The translations under genes were made by a program, and so were the position numbers. The notes under the pieces are model-generated. The model worked only from the letters and a program-made list of their open reading frames with translations, was not told the DNA's origin and did no database searches. Source: Ryuthela nishihirai (Eukaryota; Arthropoda; Arachnida; Araneae; Heptathelidae). From it: a DNA stretch of 64,000 nucleotides. The DNA lies in assembly GCA_038380435.1 (NCBI GenBank), contig JAWZYU010000025.1, positions 30,790,707-30,854,706 of the forward strand, in the 5' to 3' direction. Below, one piece after another: positions 54,866 through 64,000 of this stretch. How positions within the stretch are numbered: the stretch's first letter is position 1; every line of letters starts with the position of its first letter.

Positions 54866-55672
54866 GTTGTTTTTCTGCTGAGGTCCTGCTATCCTCTCAG
54901 ATCTACTATGGCATATAAACTGACAGGCTCCTGTCAGACCTCTGTGGCAAGCAGCTGCTTGAGGAGGTATTTATTTTTATATAGTTTCTTGTAGTCAATA
55001 CTAGAAATGACGAAAGCCGTTTGGGAAAACCCGAATTCTCTTTAGGAATCGTATTATTAATATTTTAGTTAAAACTAGTTTTCTTACAGGCATTAATAGT
55101 CAGCCAATACTAGTTCATCGAAGTTCTTACTGCCCATGTATGTTTATCAGTTCAGTTCTAGACGCTGTGCTAGAAGAGGGTGTAATCCGTCAAGTGTGGA
55201 ATTTCGTAAGTTTCAATCTTCCTATGAATCCATCGGCCACGTTATCAAGAGAGCCCCAAGGAGCTGAGGTCGGAGAGGCAATAAATTGGTAAAGTGTAGA
55301 ATCTTAGAAGTTTGGGTTTTTGAAACCTTTACAGAGGTTTCACATTAGGCCATGTCCTTTTTCAGTTAACGCGCTTCTCTGCAATACTCCTATACTCTGT
55401 AGCCGATTCGCCGTCCGTATTATAAAAAAAAACACCATAAGGAAATAATTCTTTTATTTTGCATAATGCCGTGGGTTGTATCTTAGAAATGCAAAAAACG
55501 GTAGGAATATAAAAAAAATTTAGATATTTTACCTGTTGATGGTGGCCATTTTACATTTTTTTTGTGACCTTCAATTTATGTTTTCAAGAATTTTTGCGTC
55601 TTTTCCTTCCCTATTTCCAGAAAGATGTTCCTGTGAAGTCCCTGACATTTTCTACTGTGACAGATTATAAAA
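54735..55672. repeat. pair of ~65-bp inverted repeats, 860 bp apart
   Basis: 54743-54803 and 55600-55670 are reverse complements with few changes ('gtcacagtagaaactgtcag' versus 'ctgacattttctactgtgac'). The right copy lies inside the 55564-55812 ORF, which I do not recognise and would not call a gene. Confidence 0.7.
54866..54985 (+). mobile_element. SINE family 2 copy, 5'-truncated
   Basis: 'gtttttctgctgaggtcctg' to 'gcagctgcttgaggaggtat'. Confidence 0.85.
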
Positions 55673-55910
55673 AAAAAACCCAGAAGATAATAAATGATTT
55701 TTTGGAAATTTTTTATAATGTGGCAGGCGATTTCCTAGTAAATCTGAATCAGTATTGTCCGAAGCCCGTTAACTGGGAAAAATACGGGATTTACTCCAGC
55801 TATAACTGGTAGGAAAAATGCCCGCAGACGAATGAAGTGCAAAACCAGCTTAAAAATTGCTTTTCAGTCAAATCATACTTTAAAATAACTCCATGCTATC
55901 CCGATGTTAA

Positions 55911-56429
55911 CCCTTTCAGGACCATAAGGTTTCTAAGAGTAAATATTAATATGTAACTGTTTATTTTAGTTTGTTTAGACGTAAAATAAATAAAAATCAT
56001 AAGAAAAATGCATAACAATGTGTAGTTTTTTTGGAATTTTATGGGAAATATTTTTCCCAACGGACTATAAAGGTAACACAAATTATAGTTAGGCTTATTA
56101 TGCAATGTCTTTTTATTGGTTTATTAGAACAAAATGTTAACTAAAATAATACAAAATTATGAAATAAAATTACTATACAAAATGATGTGTTAATTATGAT
56201 ATTCTGCGAAGCAATTTCTTTTGGTAGTGAGGCAAAGATGGACATTGCACATAGTACATATATTATGCGTCCTGACAGTTCTGTTTTCTAAACGTTCCCG
56301 TTTACGTAATTGCGTTTGGCATACGTTCTATTTTGACATTCTGCATAAAAAATGCAGATAAGGTTATAATTAAATACGATAATCACCAATTTTAAAATGG
56401 GAAAAATGTTTCTCTTAGTCGTGAAAGGG
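55911..56429 (-). mobile_element. piggyBac-type non-autonomous element, copy 2
   Basis: TTAA-flanked, nearly identical to 23034-23549, with small indels (an 8-10 bp difference near 'gttctgtttt'). Confidence 0.88.
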
Positions 56430-57331
56430 TTAAGATTAGCTGCTGGCAATGGTATCATTTGTGTAGTGAGATGATTCACAGTCACTGAGAATAGTGTCTT
56501 ATCTTCCAGTGGGAGCAAATTGTGGTGGCCTCTAAATGTGGTTGTTTACAGCAGGTATTCATAAATGAATATTATTTTGAACTTGGTCTTATGCACAGGT
56601 GCAAGAAGCATTACAGGGGGAGATAGCATGATGTTCTGCCACCTCATAAGACAACAAAAATTACTGTTGCAAACATGGTTAAAATATTTCTGAATTTCAA
56701 ACTTGGTATCTCTGAAATTCAGAACCAATTCAAAGAGTAGGTGCTCTTGAAATTCAAACCTCCAGGTAGTCAGAGGCATACGTGGACTGAGAACTAAGTT
56801 TTAACTGATTTGTAACAAAGGGGATTGTTTTAAAATCTCCATTTGTTACAAAGCGAAAATGTTCTTTCCACTGGAAACATTTCACTATTGCAATATTGAA
56901 AGCTAAAAAGATTTATTACAGATTGCTTTTTACTGAAGCTTTGAAACTAAGAAGCCATGCCAAAAAGTTTCATCACCATTGGTAAGTGTGCGAGTGGATT
57001 TCCACCAACTTTGCAGATGAACTAGAAAAACATCGCCTCTGGCAAATATGGCAAAAAGAGAATGAAGTTTGTTATTTACCAATTTTTGAACTGTCCAGCA
57101 GTGATGATTAGTAATAATGGATTATTGGGCAAAAGTAAATGGCAATATTAGACCAATAACAAAGAATTTCATTTCTTTAAACAAGATAATGATCTAACCC
57201 CCAAACCTAGGGTAAGAGAAAAAAATTATTGGTGACAATATAATATTTTCAAACCAAAACATATTTTATACATATTTTAGTTTTGTAGTGGAAATCCTCT
57301 TGACCCTTACATAGATCATCTGCCATAAATA
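56430..57331. other. intergenic, no feature
   Basis: AT-rich; only a short inverted phrase at 56813-56853 ('ttgtaacaaaggggattgtt' versus 'ctccatttgttacaaag'). Confidence 0.5.
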
Positions 57332-58578
57332 CACTGCTGGCCATTAAAAGTGCAACACCAGGAAGAACTCATCAGATTGTCCCCAAATATGCAAGATGGC
57401 TAGCCCTAAGGAGAATATGTAAATGATTCAAAGCGCAGCACATTGTGTGTGACAGCAACACCCCCTGGAAGTGGTATAAGAGGAGATTACAAAGAGCCAG
57501 TAATCAAGGGACAATTGTGGGATTACGGGAAGGCAGATTATCATACCGAGACATCGGCACTTATGTTGGACGGAATGCTGCCACAGTGATGAGAATATGG
57601 CATCAGTGGGTAGAAGAGGAATGAACTCATCGATGCGAGGGATCTCAACATTCCTGTCACACAAACAAACAATAGGACAGACGTCTCATGTGCATGGCTT
57701 TGAATGATCGTATAGCCACATCAAACACCTTAGCTCAACAGTTAAGGTGTGTTCCATATCAACCAGTGTCTGCACATATGGTTCGACGGCCACCTAGCAA
57801 ATATGTTACTGATGACACTGCTTCGGCTCCATTGACTCTACAACACAGGCATACGCGACTGCAATGGTGCCAAAAATGTCACACATGGATGTGTGACTGG
57901 CATCGCATTGTCTTTTCAGATGAATCCAACTTCAGTATGCAGCACCATGGTTGGATGAATCCGTATCTGGCGGTATTGCGGTAACAGGCCCAGTGAGACA
58001 TGCAGTGCCATACAGGTCTGGCCCATGGTGTTATGGTATGGGGTGCCATTGGACTCCACTCATGCAAGCATCTCGTATGCATTACCAGTACTTTGAACAG
58101 GCAGCGTTACATCACTGAGGTGTTGGAGCCTGTGGTCATACCTTATCTTCAGGGGCTCTCTGGTGCCATTTACCAACATGAAAATGCCCGACCATGTGGC
58201 ATGCATTGTCCAACAATTCCTGAATAGTCACCATGTGACACTCCTGCCTTGACCTGCACATTCACTGGATCTGTCCCCAATTAAAAATGTCTGGTCCATG
58301 ATCTCACGACGACTAGCACACCAGACACCAGCAGCTGCTACAACAGATGAACTTTGGCTACACATTGAAACTGCATGGACTGACATTCCCCAAACACACA
58401 TCTGATATCTCTTCCTCTCATGGTGGCTACACAAGATACTGATTTCTTCGTATTCCACAAGTCTGACCAAGTTGTATTTGTAATCATTTGATCCTTGTAA
58501 CATAAGCTATGTATTCACTGAATATGGCTTTGATATCTCTTGTCTTTCTTGGTGTTGAATTTTTAATGGCCAGCAGTG
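57332..58578 (+). mobile_element. Tc1-like transposon, complete ends, dead transposase
   Basis: 1247 bp, TA-flanked (57330-57331, 58579-58580), with 28-bp terminal inverted repeats beginning 'CACTGCTGGCCATTAAAA'. Scattered frames give a Tc1-type transposase: 'WHRIVFSDESNFSMQHHGW' (57898-57955), 'GVMVWGAIGLHS' (58019-58055), 'QHENARPCGMHC' (DNARPH-type, 58177-58212) and, in another frame, 'TGSVPN' for SPDLSPIEN. Numerous stops and frameshifts make it inactive. Confidence 0.9.
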
Positions 58579-58924
58579 TAGATAATTTCGAATATCTGTT
58601 TAAAGTTTGGTCGTCTTCTTTTTACCCCATTAGAGGGTGCTTTAAAAGCTATTTGGTGATTTGGAAAAAGGCAAATTGTAATATTTATCAGTATCTTCGC
58701 AAACAAAAACCATTGTTCAATTAATCCAATAAAAAGTTATAACTAGTAAACCAAAAAATAAAGCTTTCATCAAACAGAAAACTTCCACATCATACTCTTA
58801 AAAAAAAAAATAATCGACAAAAATATAAAAATATTAATGCTTAAATAGCAAAATAAAAAATATATTTTTTAAATACCTATTTTATATTTATTCCTATACA
58901 TCTTTAAAAAAATACAACATACTA

Positions 58925-59055
58925 ATGGTAAAATCACTCACTGAATTCGTATTTGCTTGAAAGCATGATAGGGTGCCAACAATTTTTTGTTCAATAGATA
59001 AATTGGTGCCCTATCTTCTTTTGAAGCAAATACAAATTTATTAAGTGAACTTCAA
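58925..59055. mobile_element. palindromic MITE-like repeat, family 2 copy 1
   Basis: 'tttgcttgaaagcatgatag' + 'ggtgcc' faces 'ggtgccctatcttcttttga' + 'agcaaa'. It is related to 63470-63720. Confidence 0.75.
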
Positions 59056-59171
59056 TTAACCCTAGGAAAACATTTTCAGAATCTGATGTTTCTGCATCAT
59101 AGTCAAAATTAGCATTGTCTCCTCACCTCTCTCAATTACAACCAACTATATAAAATAATGTTCATTAATAA

Positions 59172-59437
59172 TTATAAATGTCCAACATAAAGATCTGAGC
59201 TGCAATTATTTTTGAGTAATGAATCATCACAGCCATTTATCACAACAGAATCTGCTTGTATTGTGAGAAAATTAAGAGACAATGCAGAATGCCATGCTTG
59301 AATTTTTGATTCCATTTCATCTAAAGCATCATTTGTCTTAGAGTCACCAATTTCTAATTCTTGCTTTCTGGTTACTGCTTCAGAATATAAGACAAAACCA
59401 TTTGCCATTGCTCTTAAAACTTCGGCTTCTTCATTGT
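59172..59437 (-). CDS. BBS12: BBS12-like chaperonin, last exon
   Basis: 266 nt. The first two bases complete the Asp codon (G|AC) from the 62004 exon; acceptor CTCCTTAG; TAA at 59172-59174. It encodes 'NEEAEVLRAMANGFVLYSEA', 'NDALDEMESKIQAWHSALSL' and 'FLTIQADSVVING', then a short polar tail. The 'D.....K..AW..A......L..D..I' block is the C-terminal pattern of group II chaperonin relatives such as BBS10 and BBS12, where the CCT C-terminus ('vld....K..ai..A......il..D') is retained without the nucleotide-binding residues. BBS12 helps assemble the BBSome at the cilium base. BBS10 is the main alternative. Confidence 0.6.
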
Positions 59438-62003
59438 CTAAGGAGGGAGAAAAAAAAATCATAGAAGCAATTCCAAATTACATTTTTCTTGATTTTTAAG
59501 GTTACAGTAAAATAGACAATAAAATATAGTTGGAAAATTAATATATTTTGAGATTAGTGGCAATTGTTCTAGAAATCTTTGAAAACTTCTATAGCCCAGT
59601 GTTTCCAAAGAAGTGGTCTGCAAACCAGCACCAGTTACCTGAAATTTTTAATATATTTACAGTGCTTTGAAGCAACAGTTCCAAATATGGATGTACAGCA
59701 AGTGTCTGAATGTGCATGGACAGGGATCAGAAAAATGCAATGTTAAAAAAAAACTGTACATGATATATTTTTCTATAAGAATTAATGTGAATGCATTCTG
59801 CAATTTTGTCAACTTTATTCATGCAATACAGAATGGATTGCATGGGAATTTAATCCACATTATACAGACCAAATTATGATTACTCGGATTACACAGCACA
59901 AGAAATGTGTAAAAATGAAAATACAAAGAAGAAATACAAAAGTTACAAATGAAACATGTAACAGCGGTAATTCTGAATGAAAGGGCAGGCATTGTTATGT
60001 CATCAGTGGCAGAAATTGGCCATTTCCTTGCAGTTACTTGCACAATTGGTCCCATTTAGTTCTAACCCTAGGACATTTATAACATTTATGGGGGGTGGGC
60101 TTCCATTGCTTACCTTGTGAATGGAGTAGTACATTAACTGTGGATGAACTTATTGGCAGGAAGAGTTATCAAGAGATACACGTTTTTTGGCATGGGTTTA
60201 ACTAGTATATATATACACAGTCATATCAGAATAATATGACCACCTGCCATAGTATATGTATGGTAGGTGGTTATATTATTCCGATATGAGTGTGTATCTA
60301 TCTGTGAAATATAACATTTAATTTCTAAAACACATATATACAAGTTTACATGAATCTATGCATTTCAACACTTTAGTATAATTTTCAAGATACCGTTCAC
60401 ATTTGCATTGTTCGAAGTCTTATATGCTGGCATGAAGCAATTGGTTTATTTGGGCTGGCTTACTGCTCCTTGCAGAATTGGGGGGGGGGGGGATACTTAC
60501 TGATACTTATGGACCAATGTATTCAGTGTGCATAAGCAGGTTGCATATGTACCATGGCATAGGACAGTTCACTTGCTTACCAATGGACATTGCTGAATCT
60601 CACAATATCAAGCTCAATTTTTGCATTCAGTAGTAAAGTGTGTTTCCCATGTATTTTGATAAAACTTGTTGAAAAATGTAGAGAAAAAATATTTTATAGA
60701 TTTCCACAGAGTTTAAGATGCTAACGCTAACAGATACTTCAAATAGAATTAGGGTAAAAGTTGGATATTCTTTTAAGAAGCCATAGTGAAGTAGACATAA
60801 AGCTAAAAAACAACTTGACATTCCCACAACCAGAAGTTTCAGTTATGACTCAATGAATATCCTTTTGTGAGCATGGAATACATATCTATTTTATAAAAAT
60901 AATTATTGAAATAAAAATGCTTAAAAAAGACGAAAGTTCACTGTTACCTCTACATTTTATTATTTGCTTGCATTACATAGAAAATACAAAAATACAAAAT
61001 ACAATCTGTTCACTGAAATGATCATGGAATATTTAAGAAATTTAATCAGTAGAATGAAATGGATATTTTTTACATTTTAAATTCAATTTGTTATTTTATA
61101 ACTGAACTGAAAAAAAAAGTTGCTATTTTTTAGGTAATTGACTCAGCAGTGTAAGCATAGTCTTGGCTTTCAGATTGCTCATGCTTCATAGCCATAAGGT
61201 TGGTGTGACTGCAACAACTGCATTATTGTCCATTGCTGTGTGGTTTGTGATGGCTTCTTCCTGTAGCTTTAGCAATTCCTCATTCAAAAGCCCTTGACTG
61301 GGTGATTAAGATTTATTATAAGACTGACAATAAACATTGGTTAAATTGTAACTACTTTTACTATCAAGGACTGAAAATTATAATGTTATGCTATGAAAAG
61401 AGACAAGTTAAAAAATGGTTGCTTATGACATGGAAAACATGTCCTACCATCACATATTACTGTAACAAACAGAAATTCATAAAATGTTAGTGTAAAGGTA
61501 AAAATGAAAGAGTTGCAGTTCACAATTAAATTGCATATAATTTATACCTTTATATTTTATATCCCAAAGGTCTTCTTTATGCACAGTACATCTTGAGCTT
61601 AAATTTAATAAATAAAAAATAAATTACCCCTCAAGCAGTTTCTTACCACAGACTTTGACAAAAGATCTAAGAAGAGCAAGACCTCTGCAGGAAGACAACA
61701 CAAAGAAACATCCATACCTTATGCTGAGGTATGGGTGGAATGGAAGAACAAAATTCCCAAACCTAAAAAAAAAATTGAATTTATTTTTATACTTTGTTTG
61801 TGTAACATTTCATTTACTTGACATTCAGTTTTAAGAGAACCATTAAATCTGCTAACACTATTTGTATGATAAGGTTAGTGAAAATAGAGAGCTACATAAA
61901 AAAAAACTTATGTTACACTATAGTTTTATGTCAACATGCTAAATTAATTTTTTAGTCAACATGTTAAATGGCAGTGAAACATACAGATGAACAAAAAAAA
62001 AAC
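59438..62003. other. BBS12-like intron
   Basis: 2.57 kb. It contains a near-perfect palindrome at 60216-60297 ('atatcagaataatatgacca' facing its inverse), a SINE family 2 copy and a G run at 60480-60492. No other exon is seen; splice phases of the flanking exons match directly. Confidence 0.6.
61620..61735 (-). mobile_element. SINE family 2 copy, diverged
   Basis: 'cccctcaagcagtttcttac' to 'tccataccttatgctg', head missing. Confidence 0.75.
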
Positions 62004-62178
62004 CTTTTTTGCTGTTTGCTAAATCTTGTAACATCTGTCCACACCATTTCTCAGTATGTCCACCACCTGGTAGCACTGCTCTAGCTTTGGTAGCAAGGGA
62101 AAGACGACTAGAAACATGCCAGAATTGATGCTCACGAAGACGAAGGACAGGTGGAGATGGATGATAAAGAATTGCAGT
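62004..62178 (-). CDS. BBS12: BBS12-like chaperonin, penultimate exon
   Basis: 175 nt; acceptor AATTTTCAG, phase 0 start; donor GTTTTT (weak) leaves one base that completes Asp in the next exon. It encodes 'TAILYHPSPPVLRLREHQFW', 'HVSSRLSLATKARAVLPGGG' and 'HTEKWCGQMLQDLANSKK'. 'AVLPGGG.TE' is the group II chaperonin motif ('vVpGGGatE') after the apical domain. Its retention with divergent flanks fits the BBS chaperonin-like proteins. Upstream exons are not visible before 64000. Confidence 0.6.
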
Positions 62179-62519
62179 CTGAAAATTATTTACAATATTG
62201 CGATCTATTAATAATCTATTTTTTAACACATCAAAACAAGAAAATGAACAATTATCAGCTAAAACAAAAAGCTGAACTAATGAAACAAAAAATATCACCT
62301 GACAATAACTAGTTACTTTTAACCAGTGTTGGAAAACGTTATGTTACAAATGTAATGAAACAATTTTTGAATAACAAAATGAGTAACGTTAAAGGAATTT
62401 CAAAATATTTATAATGATAAAAACAGAGCAAATAATTTCATTATTCTCACTGTTTTTACCTATTTTCCTATTGCTTTTTGCTTTGACATTTGCTGGTTTG
62501 TGGATTTGACAAAACGTTA

Positions 62520-63390
62520 TTTCATCATATCTTTCAAACGTGATGGTGAAACTTAATGATTTATATGTCAAATGAAAGCTTGTGATGTGGAGAGTGTCAT
62601 GGGCTATAAAGAATTGACCCCCATGCTTTCTTCCCCACTAAAAAAGGGGGGGGGAATATGAAAATGACTGCCCCCCAAATCTCCTGAATATGAGTGCGGA
62701 AAGCAACAAGCTATGTGTCAAATGAAAGCTTGTGACTTGGGGAGTGTCATAGGCTATGGAAAATTGACTCCCCGTGATTTTTCCCCCCTAAAAAGGGGAA
62801 AATATGAAAACTATTCTTCTGCTATATTTTGAGAACACAAATGCTGAAGGTAACAAGCTATACGTCAAATGAATGATTCTGATGTGGGGAATGCCATAAG
62901 CTGCAAAAATTGATCCTCCATGTTTTCTTCCCCCCTAAAAAAAAAAGGCAAATATGAAAATGATTGTTCCCCTATATCTATTGAATGCAAGTGCGAAAGT
63001 AACAAACCATGTGCCAATGAAAGCTTGTGATGCGGGGAGTATCATAGGCTATAAAAAATTGACTTCATGCTTTCTTCTCCTCCCAAAAAAATGGGAAATG
63101 GGAAAGTCGTTCTACTCTATCTTCTGAATGCGAGAACCTACAGTTAGGAGTTAGGTGTCAAATGAATGCTCATATAGTGACCATTGTAAACCATTTCGAA
63201 TTTTATCTCCATTGTTCCCTCCGATAAAAGGAGGGGAGCAGATTTTTGTGGTGTTTGACTTTAACACATATCTCAAATTAAAACTTGTGACGTTTCCAAT
63301 ATTATGGACTACCTCAACATGACTCCAAATGGGAGGAAAAATGTGGTCGACGTTTATGAGTTATATATCAAATGAAAGTTTTAAGGTAGG
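62520..63390. repeat. tandem array of ~145-bp units
   Basis: About six diverged units, each with 'tgtcaaatgaaagcttgtga' then 'ggggagtgtcataggctat' and a C-run/A-run pair ('ttcccccctaaaaa'). The motif also resembles dispersed arthropod satellites, but I cannot name it. Confidence 0.9.
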
Positions 63391-63469
63391 TGTTTTTAAT
63401 AACAAAAAAAAAATAATAAAATAAAATAAAATAAATAAATAAAAATTAAAAAAATCTAAATTATAAAAG

Positions 63470-63720
63470 ATTTAAAAAATACCTATCTTTCTATATGGGC
63501 CCTAAAAAGTAGAAAACAAGGATATCGATGGTGCAATCAATCACTGAGTTTGTATTCACTTCAAAGGTAGATAGGGTGCCAATTTACCTATACAACAAGA
63601 TTGCTTGCGCCCTATCTTCTTTTTAAGTGAATACAAACTCAGTGACTGATTGCACCATCAATATGCTTTAAGTTTATTTTCTATTTTTCAGGGTCCACAT
63701 AGGAAGATAGGTATTTTAAA
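63470..63720. mobile_element. palindromic MITE-like repeat, family 2 copy 2
   Basis: The two ~110-bp arms 'aaatacctatctttctatat' ... and their inverse ending 'aggaagataggtatttt' flank a short loop around 63585. The core 'gatagggtgccaa' is shared with 58925-59055. Confidence 0.85.
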
Positions 63721-64000
63721 ATATTTTAATTTATTTATATTTTTCGTGTTGATATATATCAGGTTTTCCCTTTATAAGATATACTTAAGAACAGGGTTGG
63801 ATATTGGGGCCTGTCCTGCCCTCCCCTTTCAGAATTCTAGTAGGTTAATAGATGCTAAAAATTATGAAACTTATTTATATTTCACGTACTTTTCTAGAAA
63901 TATTTTATTTATGTAAAACGGAGGTGGAAATCTAGTTTCCCCCCCACTTTTTTTTGGCTTGATTGTGTCTCTTGGCCCCTCCCCCTCATTTTTTTCTATA
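63721..64000. other. no feature
   Basis: AT- and C-run-rich sequence. The ORF at 63650-63916 overlaps the palindrome and is not supported. Confidence 0.5.

Noticed and set aside
55564..55812. ORF 'MTFNLCFQEFLRLF...' as a host gene
   Set aside because: Its middle is one arm of an inverted repeat and I recognise no domain. It could be a TE remnant.
59667..60055. ORFs within the BBS12-like intron
   Set aside because: They have no known motif, and the flanking exons splice directly in phase.

Overview
This is a eukaryotic, AT-rich, repeat-dense nuclear window, most likely from an arthropod. The evidence is split genes with GT-AG introns, two families of tRNA-derived SINEs, Tc1/mariner, piggyBac, RTE and Jockey-type elements, and Polinton-type capsid genes. 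I cannot name the species.

Three host genes are present, all partial. (1) Nine exons of an ABCB (P-glycoprotein/MDR) full transporter run on the minus strand from 36156 down to 2637. All phases agree. Together they encode 415 codons, from the acidic linker through the second membrane domain to the Walker A of the second nucleotide-binding domain. (2) The last two coding exons of an Imp/IGF2BP RNA-binding protein (KH4 and C-terminus) lie on the plus strand at 45144-47250, followed by a long unique stretch that is probably its 3'UTR. (3) The last two exons of a chaperonin-like protein, best matched to BBS12, lie on the minus strand at 62178-59172. The 5' exons expected to the right of 36156 (ABCB) and to the left of 45144 (Imp) are not seen. 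A 200-N gap at 44785-44984 lies between the two genes, so the contig join is suspect.

Between and inside these genes the sequence is mostly mobile DNA. Positions 1-1379 hold a decayed Polinton/adintovirus-type capsid block: minor capsid C-terminus, a small basic protein with a nonsense codon, and a truncated major capsid protein. 3720-7089 is an RTE-like LINE inserted cleanly inside a minisatellite. 8210-8478 is a tandem array of 5S rRNA fragments. 13725-17045 is a Jockey-like LINE whose gag is fused to RNase H with endonuclease and RT missing. 17769-18540 is an LTR with a tRNA-Lys primer-binding site. 20.4-26 kb is an anciently duplicated intron segment carrying piggyBac, mariner and SINE insertions. 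30.4-31.2 kb holds inverted tRNA-like repeats, and 31.7-32.15 kb a minisatellite. 37-41 kb is LINE debris.

The most unusual object is at 41695-44784. Two long inverted arms flank a short bidirectional promoter-like spacer. The left arm is built of eight 143-bp tandem units, and the right arm runs into the assembly gap. From the spacer a BED-zinc-finger ORF runs leftward and a degenerate ORF series with two PC4-like segments runs rightward. Both arms carry the same C-terminal coding module. I do not recognise it as a described element class.
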